A stretch of 64,000 nucleotides of DNA from Aliidiomarina minuta (GTDB taxonomy: Bacteria; Pseudomonadota; Gammaproteobacteria; Enterobacterales; Alteromonadaceae). A program made the translations under genes and the position numbers. Shown piece by piece: positions 1 to 8,872 of this stretch. Within the stretch, counting starts at the first letter, position 1, and every line of letters begins with the position of its first letter. The notes below the pieces were generated by a model. It was not told where the DNA came from. It did not search any database and worked only from the letters and a program-made list of their open reading frames with translations. The DNA lies in assembly GCF_003987145.1 (NCBI RefSeq), contig NZ_PIPL01000001.1, positions 558,001 through 622,000 on the forward strand, in the 5' to 3' direction.

Positions 1-464
1 CTAACTGGTGCGCGTTAACACAGGACCACACTCGTGGTGCTGTGGGTATTCCTGTGCCTGAAAATTCAAACCCTGACTATCTGCAACTGCTGCTAAACAA
101 TGGCCTGACGCCGGTTATTTCTTCCATAGGGCAGGGGGATCAAGGACAACTATTGAATGTAAACGCTGATTTAGCGGCGGCGACTGTCGCTGCGGTGCTC
201 AAAGCGGATTTGTTATTGCTTACCGATGTGCCCGCCATTATGACCGCTGACGGCGAATCTTTGCATACTATCAATAGTGAACTGGCTGCCCAGCTGATTG
301 CTGATAATACCGTTCACGGTGGTATGCGAGTCAAATTAGAAGCTGCGCTGCAAGCTGCGCGTCTTTCCCGACGAACCACCGCGGTAGCTGGTTGGGATCA
401 ACCCGAGCAGTTAGCCGCCGTACTTCAGGGTCTGAGTTACGGGACCCGAATTCTAGTCTCATAG
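1..464 (+). CDS. argB: Acetylglutamate kinase, C-terminal part (5' end outside window)
   Basis: Phosphorylates N-acetylglutamate, the second step of arginine biosynthesis, in the cytoplasm. The reading frame is open to the first base of the window, so the N-terminal half lies upstream. The visible part carries family features: a VSSIG-like strand (here VISSIGQGDQGQLLNVNAD) leading into the nucleotide-binding core, the run ADLLLLTDVPAIM, and the C-terminal GGMRVKLEAALQAA helix. The C-terminal end, YGTRILVS, lines up with that of the enterobacterial enzyme. It is followed after 29 bases by argF in the same direction, which fits an argCBFGH(A) operon. A GTG at 42 is internal and not the start. 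Confidence 0.93.
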   Translation, partial: NWCALTQDHTRGAVGIPVPENSNPDYLQLLLNNGLTPVISSIGQGDQGQLLNVNADLAAATVAAVLKADLLLLTDVPAIMTADGESLHTINSELAAQLIADNTVHGGMRVKLEAALQAARLSRRTTAVAGWDQPEQLAAVLQGLSYGTRILVS

Positions 465-493
465 CAATCAATTTTTTATACAGGATATTTATT

Positions 494-1408
494 ATGACCA
501 AGCCTAAGCACTGCTTATCTTTGCTTGATCTTGATGCCAGTACTATTCAGCAATGCCTGCAACTGGCGCAGCAGATAAAAGCGAACCCTGAAGCGTATGT
601 GCATTCGCTTGAAGGCAAAAGCATTGCCTTGCTTTTTGAAAAGCCCAGTTTACGTACCCGGGTTAGTTTTGAAGTGGGGATTCATCAGTTAGGTGGTCAT
701 GCTGTTTACCTGGACGCCAATATGGTGGGTCCAGGCCAACGTGAAAGCGTACAGGATATTGCTGCCAACCTGGCGTGCTGGACTCACGCCATAGTAGCGC
801 GGGTTTTTCAGCATGACACCCTGCAACAACTGAGCACAGCCGGGATCAGTGTGGTGAATGCTTTATGCGATATTCATCACCCGTGCCAGACGCTTGCCGA
901 TTTGCTGACCTTACAGGAAGTTTTTGGTGAGGATCTCAGTGTGCTGAAAGTGGCTTACCTGGGGGATGGCAATAACGTTTGTCAGTCACTGATGCTCGGA
1001 GCCGCTGCTTTGAACATGCCTCTACAGGTGGTGACACCAAAAACCTATGGCCCGAGCAAGCAGATCATGCAAACACTGGATGAGACATTTAAAAACCACC
1101 AGGTGACTCTGCTGAATGATCCTGCTCAGCTAGGTCCGGTTGATGCGCTTTACACGGACACCTGGATTTCTATGGGAGAGCAGGATAGTGCTGAGAAGAA
1201 ACAATACTTACAGCCATTTCAGCTCAATCAGCAATTGCTTGAAGCAAGCGGAGCAACCGCCGTCATGCATTGCTTGCCCGCTCATCGCGGAGATGAAATC
1301 ACCGATGAGTTGATGGACGGTGAACACTCGGTGATTTTGCGACAGGCCGAAAACCGCATGCATGCGCAAAAAGCGCTATTACATTATTTATTCAATGGTT
1401 TTGTTTAA
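494..1408 (+). CDS. argF: Ornithine carbamoyltransferase
   Basis: Forms citrulline from ornithine and carbamoyl phosphate. The 304-residue protein has the carbamoyl phosphate site SLRTR (52-56), the HPCQ motif (129-132) and the ornithine/catalytic HCLP motif (259-262), all intact. The length is usual for the anabolic enzyme. The frame is open further upstream into argB, but the ATG at 494 follows an A/T-rich leader and gives the expected N-terminus (MTKPKHCLSLLDL), so it was chosen. It lies between argB and argG and is presumably co-transcribed with them. In E. coli argF is unlinked to argCBH, so the clustering here is of the Alteromonadales/Vibrio kind. Confidence 0.96.
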   Translation: MTKPKHCLSLLDLDASTIQQCLQLAQQIKANPEAYVHSLEGKSIALLFEKPSLRTRVSFEVGIHQLGGHAVYLDANMVGPGQRESVQDIAANLACWTHAIVARVFQHDTLQQLSTAGISVVNALCDIHHPCQTLADLLTLQEVFGEDLSVLKVAYLGDGNNVCQSLMLGAAALNMPLQVVTPKTYGPSKQIMQTLDETFKNHQVTLLNDPAQLGPVDALYTDTWISMGEQDSAEKKQYLQPFQLNQQLLEASGATAVMHCLPAHRGDEITDELMDGEHSVILRQAENRMHAQKALLHYLFNGFV

Positions 1409-1420
1409 CGGGAATTTGTT

Positions 1421-2626
1421 ATGAGCATAAAAAAAGTAGTTTTAGCCTATTCGGGTGGTTTGGATACTTCGGCTATAGTGCCCTGGTTAAAAGAAACCTA
1501 CGATTGTGAAGTCATCGCTTTTGTTGCCGATGTAGGCCAGGGTGCCAGTGAACTGGAAAATATTGAAGAGAAAGCTAAGAGCTCCGGCGCCAGCGCCTGT
1601 TATGTCGTCGACTTACAGGAAGAAATGCTGCAACAGGTGATAGTGCCCAGTATGCAGGCAGGCGCCATCTATGAAGGTGACTATCTGCTGGGAACTGCGC
1701 TGGCACGACCGGTTATTGCCCGCGCTCAGGTTGAAATTGCACTTAAAACCGGCGCTGATGCCGTGGCACACGGGTGCACGGGTAAAGGCAACGATCAGGT
1801 GCGTTTTGAAGGTACCTATGCGGCTTTAGCGCCGCAGCTTAAAGTCATAGCCCCATGGCGTGAATGGCCGTATCGCTCACGTCAGGATTTGCTGGATTTC
1901 CTTGAGGAACGCAAGATCCCTTGTGCTGCCTCTAAAGAAAAAATGTACAGCCGGGATGCCAACCTTTGGCACATTTCCCATGAAGGTGGTGAGCTTGAAG
2001 ATCCCTGGCAGCAGCCTACCGATAAGGTCTGGACCTGGACGGCTAGTGCCGAACAGGCTCCGGAACAGCCTGAACAGGTCAGCCTGAGTTTCGAGCAGGG
2101 CGTATTGACCGCCGTTAATGGAGAATCAGGCAGTCTGACCCAGTTATTGACACAACTTAATGACCTGGGAGCCAAACATGGCGTGGGCCGCATTGATATT
2201 GTGGAAAACCGCCTGGTAGGCATGAAGTCCAGAGGTTGTTACGAAACTCCGGGTGGAACCTTATGGTGGCGTGCTCTGCAAGGCCTGGAACAACTGGTAT
2301 TTGATCGTCCCAGCACTCAGCTACGCCATTATCTGGGCCAACAGCTGGCACTGGTATTGTACGATGGTAACTGGTTCACTCCGGTGCGTTCTGCGCTTAC
2401 AGCCGCGGCTAAAGAGTTGGCCGCAGTGCTTAGTGGCGAAGTGGTACTCAAGCTCTACAAAGGCCAGGCCAGTGTCATTCAACGCAGCTCTGTTCATAGC
2501 CTTTATTCGGAAGCCTTCGCTACCTTCGAAGACGATGAGGTCTACAATCAAAAAGACGCCGCTGGCTTTATCCGGCTGCACAGCTTGCCCAGTCGTATCC
2601 GGGCATTGCATAAAGGAGGTCATTGA
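1421..2626 (+). CDS. argG: Argininosuccinate synthase
   Basis: Joins citrulline and aspartate with ATP cleavage to argininosuccinate. The 401-residue protein opens with the ATP pyrophosphatase loop AYSGGLDTS (9-17). It also carries the family block HGCTGKGNDQVRFE and the later SRGCYETPGG segment. The length matches the common type 1 synthase. It starts 12 bases after argF. Its TGA stop overlaps the ATG of argH(A) by one base, indicating translational coupling. A strong Shine-Dalgarno sequence for the next gene (AAAGGAGGT) is embedded in its last codons. Confidence 0.97.
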   Translation: MSIKKVVLAYSGGLDTSAIVPWLKETYDCEVIAFVADVGQGASELENIEEKAKSSGASACYVVDLQEEMLQQVIVPSMQAGAIYEGDYLLGTALARPVIARAQVEIALKTGADAVAHGCTGKGNDQVRFEGTYAALAPQLKVIAPWREWPYRSRQDLLDFLEERKIPCAASKEKMYSRDANLWHISHEGGELEDPWQQPTDKVWTWTASAEQAPEQPEQVSLSFEQGVLTAVNGESGSLTQLLTQLNDLGAKHGVGRIDIVENRLVGMKSRGCYETPGGTLWWRALQGLEQLVFDRPSTQLRHYLGQQLALVLYDGNWFTPVRSALTAAAKELAAVLSGEVVLKLYKGQASVIQRSSVHSLYSEAFATFEDDEVYNQKDAAGFIRLHSLPSRIRALHKGGH

Positions 2627-4467
2627 TGAGCATGTGGGGCGGGCGCTTTGAAGCGCCCACAGCGGAGCTATTCCGTCACTTTAATGATTCACTGCCATTT
2701 GATTATGTGCTGGCACCCTATGAAATAGTGGCCTCTAAAGCCTGGGTAACGGCATTGACCCATGCTGGCATTATTACCTCTGATGAAGCGGGCGCTCTTA
2801 ATCGCGGCCTGGATGAACTAGCGGTTGAGCTTGAGGAGCAACCGGATCGGCCGGTTCGCGATGGCGCTGAAGATATTCATAGCTGGGTAGAGCAACAACT
2901 GCAGGAGAAGTTAGGGGCGGTGGGACGTAAGTTACATACTGGACGTAGCCGTAATGACCTGGTCGCGACCGACTTGCGCTTATGGTTAAAAGCACAAAGC
3001 AAAAGCATTCAGCAGTCATTGCTGGGAACTATCAGCGCTTTATTAAACTTTGCCAACTGCTGGGAAGACGCCTGTATGCCGGGCTACACCCATTTACAAC
3101 GCGCCCAGCCCGTACTGGTTGCGCACTGGGCATTGGCCTATGTAGAAATGTTGCAGCGCGACCATAAACGTTTACAGAGTGCTCTGCACCACATGAACGA
3201 ATCTCCCTTAGGTTGCGGCGCGCTGGCGGGCACAGGACTTAATATTGATCGTGAATTACTGGCCCGGGAAATGGAATTTGAATCAGCCTGTGCTAATAGC
3301 CTGGACGCCGTGTCTGATCGTGACTTTGTGGTGGAGTTTTTAAGCGTAGCCAGCCTCAGTATGGTGCATTTGTCGCGCTTGGCAGAAGATGTGGTTTTTT
3401 TCAGCTCCGGCGAAGCCGGTTTTTTCAAGTTAGGCGACGCTATCAGTAGCGGCTCGTCGTTGATGCCGCAAAAGAAAAACCCGGATGTGTTTGAATTGGT
3501 GCGGGGTAAAACCGGACGCGTTAGCGGGCATCTGAATGCTATGTTAATGACGCTGAAAGGTTTGCCGCTGGCTTACAATAAGGATCTGCAGGAAGACAAA
3601 GAAGGTCTTTTTGATGCCTGTGTGCAATGGCAGCAGTCATTAGATATTATAAGTTATAGTCTGCCACATATAGAAGTGGACGAAAAAGCCTGCTTGCAAG
3701 CGGCGGAGTTAGGTTATAGCAATGCCACGGATCTTGCTGATTATCTGGTGAGTCTGGGCGTACCTTTTCGCGACGCACACCAACAAAGCGGTCGTTTAGT
3801 GCTGCTGGCCATTGATAAAGAAGTGGCTTTGCAGGAACTTTCGTTAAAGGATTTTCATAAGATCAATCCAGATATCACAGATTCGGTCTATGAACTGCTG
3901 TCAACGGAATCCGGGCTGGCTGCCAGAAATGCTTTAGGGGGTACTTCCCGAACCCAGGTTAAACAAGCGCTGACCCGCGCTTCAGTGCAGTTCAACGCAG
4001 AAAAGGCGGAGCTTAAGCAAGTACGGCAGGCGCGTTTATCTGACGTTGATGACATTTATGAGCTGATTACCTATTGGACGGGAAAGGGCGAACATCTGCC
4101 TCGACCGAAAGCCGATATTATGCAGGCAATTCATACCTTTGCTGTAGTCGAGCAGGATCATAAAGTAGTCGGTTGCGCTGCTCTGTATGTTTACGGTACC
4201 GGACTGGCCGAGATTCGCTCGTTGGGTTTAAAACCAGGTACTGAAGGCAAAGGTCTGGGTGCTGCGGTGGTGCATTTCTTAATGGGTAAAGCCCGGGAGC
4301 TGCACTTTAAACGGGTTATAGTATTGACCCGTGCTGCTGATTTCTTCCGTCGTTTAGGGTTTAAAGAAACCGATAAAAACAAATGGCCGGAAAAAGTTAT
4401 GAAAGATTGTGAACTCTGTCCGCGCCGCTATAACTGCGACGAAACCGGCCTCGAGTTCTGGTTGTAA
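2626..4467 (+). CDS. argH: Fused argininosuccinate lyase / N-acetyltransferase, ArgH(A)
   Basis: The N-terminal part (about 1-460) is argininosuccinate lyase, which releases arginine and fumarate. It has the fumarase/lyase signature GSSLMPQKKNP at 276-286 and the typical MWGGRF start. A GNAT domain follows (about 466-613) with the acetyl-CoA loop EGKGLGAAVV and a C-terminal cysteine cluster, CELCPRRYNC. This resembles short N-acetylglutamate synthases, so one polypeptide probably does both the first and last steps of the pathway. Such argH(A) fusions are known from Moritella, vibrios and Alteromonadales. A TTG lies 3 bases upstream, but the ATG at 2626, spaced properly from AAAGGAGGT, is the better start. 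Lyase is certain; acetyltransferase substrate is inferred from the family. Confidence 0.94.
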   Translation: MSMWGGRFEAPTAELFRHFNDSLPFDYVLAPYEIVASKAWVTALTHAGIITSDEAGALNRGLDELAVELEEQPDRPVRDGAEDIHSWVEQQLQEKLGAVGRKLHTGRSRNDLVATDLRLWLKAQSKSIQQSLLGTISALLNFANCWEDACMPGYTHLQRAQPVLVAHWALAYVEMLQRDHKRLQSALHHMNESPLGCGALAGTGLNIDRELLAREMEFESACANSLDAVSDRDFVVEFLSVASLSMVHLSRLAEDVVFFSSGEAGFFKLGDAISSGSSLMPQKKNPDVFELVRGKTGRVSGHLNAMLMTLKGLPLAYNKDLQEDKEGLFDACVQWQQSLDIISYSLPHIEVDEKACLQAAELGYSNATDLADYLVSLGVPFRDAHQQSGRLVLLAIDKEVALQELSLKDFHKINPDITDSVYELLSTESGLAARNALGGTSRTQVKQALTRASVQFNAEKAELKQVRQARLSDVDDIYELITYWTGKGEHLPRPKADIMQAIHTFAVVEQDHKVVGCAALYVYGTGLAEIRSLGLKPGTEGKGLGAAVVHFLMGKARELHFKRVIVLTRAADFFRRLGFKETDKNKWPEKVMKDCELCPRRYNCDETGLEFWL

Positions 4468-4476
4468 AATAAAGAC

Positions 4477-4508
4477 AAAAAAATGGCCTGCACAGCAGGC
4501 CATTTTTT
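4477..4508. terminator. Bidirectional intrinsic terminator between argH(A) and asnS
   Basis: A 15-base arm of As followed by TGGCCTGC (4477-4491), a 3-base loop, and the complementary GCAGGCCA plus six Ts (4495-4508). It has a T run in either direction, so it can end both convergent transcripts. Confidence 0.88.
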
Positions 4509-4522
4509 ATTACCAATTGGTA

Positions 4523-5923
4523 TCAGAAATCGGCATTTTTAGGAGAACGCGGATAGGGGATAACGTCACGGATATTCTGCATACCGGTCACATAAGCCAC
4601 CAGACGCTCAAAACCCAGACCAAAACCAGCATGAGGTACAGTGCCGTAACGTCTTAAGTCGCGATACCAGGTGTATTCTTCTGCAGGTAGGTTCATTTCC
4701 GCTAAACGATCGTCCAGTACATCAAGGCGCTCTTCACGGGCGCTACCACCAATGATCTCGCCAATACCAGGGGCCAGAACGTCCATCGCCGCTACTGTCT
4801 TGCCATCTTCGTTCTGGCGCATGTAGAAGGCTTTAATGTCTCGTGGATAGTTTTTCAGAATAACAGGAGCACCTACATGTTCTTCTGCCAGATAACGTTC
4901 ATGCTCTGACTGCAAATCAACGCCCCAGGACACTGGGTAGTTAAACGTTTTACCGCAATTTTGCAGGATTTCTACCGCATCGGTGTAATCCATATGCACA
5001 AAATCGTTATCCACAACGTGCTGCAGACGGGTGATGGCTTCTTTGTCAATGCGCTGAGCGAAGAAAGCCATGTCGTCCGGACGCTCTTCCAGTACCGCTT
5101 TAAAGACGTACTTGAGCATATCTTCAGCCAGGCTGGCAATGTCTTCCAGATCAGCAAAAGCCAGTTCAGGCTCAATCATCCAGAATTCAGCCAGGTGACG
5201 ACTGGTGTTGGAGTTTTCAGCCCGGAAGGTAGGTCCAAAGGTATATACTTTCGACAGCGATGAAGCAAAAGCCTCGACGTTAAGCTGACCGGAAACTGTG
5301 AGGAAAGCTTCTTTGCCAAAGAAATCCTGAGTGTAATCAATATCACCCTTATCGGTACGGGGCAGGTTCATCATATCCAGAGTGGAAACACGGAATAGTT
5401 CACCAGCACCTTCGGCATCACTGGTAGTAATGATAGGTGTACTAATCCAGAAATAACCTTTTTCGTGGAAAAAGCGGTGCACGGCCTGTGCCAGAGAATG
5501 ACGCACACGGGTTACCGCACCGGCTACGTTGGTACGCGGACGCAGGTGCGCATACTCGCGTAAATATTCCATGCTGTGGCGTTTCGGCGCCATAGGGTAG
5601 GTATCAGGGTCTTCAACCCAGCCCAACACCTCTATTGCTGTCGCCTGCAATTCAAAGTCCTGACCCTGACCTGCAGATTCAGCAACCTGACCGGTTACCG
5701 CAACTGAACAGCCGGTAGTCAGTTTTTGAATTTCACTACTGTAATTCGCCAGGTCATTGGCAGCAACTGCCTGTACAGCGTCAAAGCAGGAACCGTCGTG
5801 CACGTTAACAAATGAAATTCCCGCTTTTGAGTCGCGACGTGTTCTGACCCAGCCGCGTACCGTCACGGTATCGCCAATAGCATAGCGTCCCGCCAGTACT
5901 TCCTTTACAGCAGCGTATTGCAT
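4523..5923 (-). CDS. asnS: Asparagine--tRNA ligase
   Basis: Charges tRNA-Asn with asparagine in the cytoplasm. The 466-residue protein has an N-terminal OB-fold anticodon-binding domain (about 15-100; VRGWVRTRRDSKAGISFVNV). The class IIb catalytic core follows, with motif 2 in FRAENSNTSRHLAEF and motif 3 in GFGLGFERLVAYVTG. The length and the C-terminal IPYPRSPKNADF are those of bacterial AsnRS. The ATG at 5923 gives the expected first residues. It is a single gene read toward argH(A), with its own likely promoter upstream. Confidence 0.97.
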   Translation of the reverse strand: MQYAAVKEVLAGRYAIGDTVTVRGWVRTRRDSKAGISFVNVHDGSCFDAVQAVAANDLANYSSEIQKLTTGCSVAVTGQVAESAGQGQDFELQATAIEVLGWVEDPDTYPMAPKRHSMEYLREYAHLRPRTNVAGAVTRVRHSLAQAVHRFFHEKGYFWISTPIITTSDAEGAGELFRVSTLDMMNLPRTDKGDIDYTQDFFGKEAFLTVSGQLNVEAFASSLSKVYTFGPTFRAENSNTSRHLAEFWMIEPELAFADLEDIASLAEDMLKYVFKAVLEERPDDMAFFAQRIDKEAITRLQHVVDNDFVHMDYTDAVEILQNCGKTFNYPVSWGVDLQSEHERYLAEEHVGAPVILKNYPRDIKAFYMRQNEDGKTVAAMDVLAPGIGEIIGGSAREERLDVLDDRLAEMNLPAEEYTWYRDLRRYGTVPHAGFGLGFERLVAYVTGMQNIRDVIPYPRSPKNADF

Positions 5924-5974
5924 GAATGTTCTACTCCGGTGTAGGTTTTTAAATGTTTTAATAATGGGGCTGCT

Positions 5975-6002
5975 ATGTTACCGCGCTTTGCGCTAGACTC
6001 AA
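5975..6002 (-). promoter_or_regulatory. Candidate sigma-70 promoter for asnS
   Basis: Read on the minus strand: TTGAGT (5997-6002), a 16-base spacer, then TAACAT (5975-5980), ending about 52 bases before the asnS start codon. The match is by eye only. Confidence 0.45.
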
Positions 6003-6042
6003 GTAGCAGGCGGCATAAAAGCTGCGAAAACAAGGAAAAAAC

Positions 6043-6396
6043 ATGACTACTACAAAGTCAGCGTCCTTGCGGACCCTTAATAAGGTTCTGGGAACGCTTA
6101 GTATTATTGGTTGGGTGTTTTATATTGCGGCACTTTCTGTATTTCATTTCGCGCGGCCCGACCCTGATAATATTTACGACAGCATTTTTGGGCTCTCTGT
6201 GCAAACCGAATGGAACCCAACACTGGGCGGTCTGTTTTTTGCGCTGCTCAGTATCGGGTTACTGTTATCGTTGATTGCTCTGGCGCTTAATATTTATCTG
6301 TATAGTGAGCGCCGGACTCACGTTTGGATTAATTTAATGATCCTGATTCTGGCGTCTCTCGGAACGGGTCTGTATTTTCTGTTAAGCATTCGCTAA
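6043..6396 (+). CDS. Small three-span membrane protein, unrecognised
   Basis: I do not recognise this 117-residue protein. It has three clear hydrophobic segments (about 14-36, 61-86 and 93-115). Between the first two is a polar stretch with RPDPDNIYDSIFG. The C-terminus is short and ends in IR. The ATG is preceded by an A-rich AAGGAAAA Shine-Dalgarno sequence. It is divergent from asnS and ends 14 bases before the convergent bioA stop, so it is probably its own transcription unit. No catalytic motif is visible; an inner-membrane location is inferred from the hydrophobic spans. Confidence 0.75.
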   Translation: MTTTKSASLRTLNKVLGTLSIIGWVFYIAALSVFHFARPDPDNIYDSIFGLSVQTEWNPTLGGLFFALLSIGLLLSLIALALNIYLYSERRTHVWINLMILILASLGTGLYFLLSIR

Positions 6397-6410
6397 TGAC
6401 CTTTCACCTG

Positions 6411-7715
6411 TCAGCTTAAGTTCTCAGCATGACAGCATACGTCAAACATAGCCGCTGTCAGCTGACTTAACTCAGCACTACTGATGATATAAGGTGGCAT
6501 TACATACAGTAGCCGACCAAAGGGCCGTATCCAGACGCCGGCTTTCACCAGCAATTTCTGGGTCTTAGCAACATCCAGCGCCTCTTTCATTTCAACCACG
6601 CCAATGGCACCAAAACAACGTACCTGATGTACACTATCAAGCGCTTCGCAGGGCGCAAGCTCACGTGCTAATTGCTCAGCTATAGCACTGACCTGCAGCT
6701 TCCATTGACCAGTCGCGATAATATCCAGGCTTGCAGAGGCTACAGCACAAGCCAGCGGATTGCCCATAAAAGTAGGCCCATGCATTAACGCGCCGCCTCC
6801 GGGTCCACGACCAATGACTTCTGCGATGTCACGACTGGCGATAGTTGCTGCCAGCGTCATATAACCGCCACTCAGGGCTTTACCCACGCACATAATGTCA
6901 GGAGTCACTTCTGCGTGTTCACAGGCAAAGAGTTTTCCGGTACGGCCAAACCCTGTGGCAATCTCATCAGCTATCAACAGCACATCAAATTCAGTACAAA
7001 GCTCACGCACCCGCTTAAGATACATAGGATGATAAAAACGCATGCCACCCGCGCCCTGAACTACAGGTTCCAGAATAACCGCGGCAATGCTCGCATGCTG
7101 CTCTTCCAGGTGTTGCTTAAAGCTTTGTATATCGCTCTCGTCCCATTCATCACTGGGGCTCAGCAGGGGAGCGTCGGCAAAAATGTGTTCGGGCAATACG
7201 CCCTTAAACAGACCATGCATACCGTTAACTGGATCGCATACCGACATAGCGGCGAAGGTATCGCCATGATAACCACTGCGAATAGTCAGCAATTTATTTT
7301 TGTGACTGGTACCGCGGCTGACCTGATATTGCAGCGCCATTTTTATTGCCACTTCGACACTGACCGAACCTGAATCGGCAAGAAAGACCGCATCCAGAGG
7401 CTCTGGTGTCATAGCCACAAGGCGTTTGCAAAGCTCTATGGCCGGTTTATGAGTTAAACCGCCAAACATCACATGGCTCATCCGCTCGCTTTGTTCACGT
7501 AGCGCGTTATTAAGCTGCGGATGGTTGTAGCCATGTACAGCAGCCCACCAGGACGACATGCCATCGATCAGCTGTTCGCCACTTTCCAGAGTCAGATGAA
7601 CACCAGCCGCTTCTTTAACGCTGTAGCAGGGCAATGGGTTAAGCAGCGAAGTATAAGGGTGCCAGATATGGTGTTGATCAAATTCAAGGTCGCTTTCTGT
7701 GCAGTTTTTATACAT
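6411..7715 (-). CDS. bioA: Adenosylmethionine-8-amino-7-oxononanoate aminotransferase
   Basis: PLP enzyme that uses S-adenosylmethionine as amino donor to make 7,8-diaminopelargonate in biotin synthesis. The 434-residue protein has the family start HIWHPYTS, the GMSSWWAAVHGYNHP block, and the PLP lysine in CVGKALSGGY (about K279). It is divergent from bioBFCD across 90 bases that hold a BirA-like operator, the layout seen in E. coli. The only plausible start, ATG at 7715, has no Shine-Dalgarno sequence upstream (TTAACCT immediately before it), so the mRNA may be leaderless or poorly translated. Confidence 0.96.
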   Translation of the reverse strand: MYKNCTESDLEFDQHHIWHPYTSLLNPLPCYSVKEAAGVHLTLESGEQLIDGMSSWWAAVHGYNHPQLNNALREQSERMSHVMFGGLTHKPAIELCKRLVAMTPEPLDAVFLADSGSVSVEVAIKMALQYQVSRGTSHKNKLLTIRSGYHGDTFAAMSVCDPVNGMHGLFKGVLPEHIFADAPLLSPSDEWDESDIQSFKQHLEEQHASIAAVILEPVVQGAGGMRFYHPMYLKRVRELCTEFDVLLIADEIATGFGRTGKLFACEHAEVTPDIMCVGKALSGGYMTLAATIASRDIAEVIGRGPGGGALMHGPTFMGNPLACAVASASLDIIATGQWKLQVSAIAEQLARELAPCEALDSVHQVRCFGAIGVVEMKEALDVAKTQKLLVKAGVWIRPFGRLLYVMPPYIISSAELSQLTAAMFDVCCHAENLS

Positions 7716-7748
7716 AGGTTAACTTTATTGCTTCTAATTGGTTGACAG
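7716..7748. promoter_or_regulatory. BirA-like operator between bioA and bioB
   Basis: On the minus strand the region reads CTGTCAACC, a 15-base spacer, then AGTTAACCT. The left half matches the BirA half-site TTGTxAACC in all but its first base. The right half is a weaker match to GGTTxACAA, with spacing one base off the E. coli operator. It abuts the bioA start codon and overlaps the bioB -35 box, as expected for repression of both arms. No BirA gene is in the window. Confidence 0.5.
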
Positions 7749-7769
7749 TTTAACTGCTGCGTTTAAGCT
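7742..7769 (+). promoter_or_regulatory. Probable promoter of bioBFCD
   Basis: A consensus TTGACA (7742-7747), a 16-base spacer and TAAGCT (7764-7769) lie 36 bases before the bioB ATG. The -35 box overlaps the BirA-like half-site. Confidence 0.6.
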
Positions 7770-7805
7770 AGTCGAGAAAACCACACTAAAAGTACAGGAT
7801 CCAGC

Positions 7806-8867
7806 ATGACTCAGCAGACCGCGACCGCGCCCCGATGGACACGCCAGGCGATCGATGACTTATTCGCTTTGCCTTTTAATGACCTGATGTTTAAAGCACA
7901 GCAGGTGCATCGTGAGCATTTCAATCCAAATGAAGTACAGGTAAGCACTTTGCTTTCCATTAAAACCGGTGCCTGTCCAGAGGACTGTAAATACTGTCCG
8001 CAAAGCGCACGTTATGACACAGGCCTAGAAAAAGAACGCCTGATGGAAGTGGAAAAGGTGCTGGAGGCAGCACAACGAGCCAAAGACATAGGCTCCAGTC
8101 GTTTTTGCATGGGGGCAGCCTGGCGAAACCCGAAAGATCGGGATATGCCCTATATCATTAGAATGATTCAGGGCGTCAGAGAGCTTGGTTTAGAAACCTG
8201 TATGACGCTGGGTATGTTAAGCCCAACCCAGGCTGCCGCTTTGCAGGAAGCGGGTCTGGATTATTACAATCATAATCTGGACACTTCAGCGGAGTATTAC
8301 GATCAGATCATAACCACCCGCACCCACGGTGATCGCCTGGATACTCTGCATAATGTGCGTGAAGCTGGCATGAAAGTCTGCTCAGGCGGGATTGTTGGTA
8401 TGGGTGAAGAAGCCTCAGATCGCACCGGATTGTTAATGCAATTGGCGAATTTACCAACACCACCAGAAAGCGTACCTATAAATATGCTGGTGAAAGTAGC
8501 AGGTACGCCTATGGAAAACGTTGAAGATCTGGATCCTTTTGAATTTGTGCGTTGCATTGCGGTCGCTCGCATTCTGATGCCTAAGTCTCATGTCCGTTTA
8601 TCGGCAGGCCGTGAAGATATGAACGAGCAAATGCAGGCGATGTGTTTTATGGCTGGAGCCAACTCGATTTTCTATGGTGAAAAGCTGCTAACCACCAGTA
8701 ACCCGGATGCAGATAAAGATCAGCAGCTCTTTAAACGTTTAGGTATTACCCCTGAACAAAGAGAAGATTATTCTGATGAAGTGCACAGTCAGGTTGCCCA
8801 CGAAGCGATAGAAAAAGCCCGTGAGCCTGAGAGAACGCCTTTGTTTTATGATGCTATGGAACGCTAA
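7806..8867 (+). CDS. bioB: Biotin synthase
   Basis: Radical SAM enzyme that inserts sulfur into dethiobiotin. The 353-residue protein carries the CxxxCxxC cluster for the SAM-binding 4Fe-4S centre at C57, C61 and C64 (GACPEDCKYCPQSARY). It also has the downstream MLGML, YNHNLDTS and VRLSAGRED segments that line the active site and the second 2Fe-2S cluster. The length is typical. It is the first gene of bioBFCD, with only 5 bases before bioF. Confidence 0.97.
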   Translation: MTQQTATAPRWTRQAIDDLFALPFNDLMFKAQQVHREHFNPNEVQVSTLLSIKTGACPEDCKYCPQSARYDTGLEKERLMEVEKVLEAAQRAKDIGSSRFCMGAAWRNPKDRDMPYIIRMIQGVRELGLETCMTLGMLSPTQAAALQEAGLDYYNHNLDTSAEYYDQIITTRTHGDRLDTLHNVREAGMKVCSGGIVGMGEEASDRTGLLMQLANLPTPPESVPINMLVKVAGTPMENVEDLDPFEFVRCIAVARILMPKSHVRLSAGREDMNEQMQAMCFMAGANSIFYGEKLLTTSNPDADKDQQLFKRLGITPEQREDYSDEVHSQVAHEAIEKAREPERTPLFYDAMER

Positions 8868-8872
8868 GCAGC

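Noticed and set aside
392..493. Longer argF start reading back into argB
   Set aside because: The extra 34 residues do not resemble the family, and the ATG at 494 gives the known N-terminus.
1882..2223. Reverse-strand open frames inside argG
   Set aside because: They are shadows of argG: no ribosome site, no recognisable protein, and the argG frame is fully explained.
6915..7373. Plus-strand open frame inside bioA
   Set aside because: Antisense to a well-conserved gene with no ribosome site or family match.
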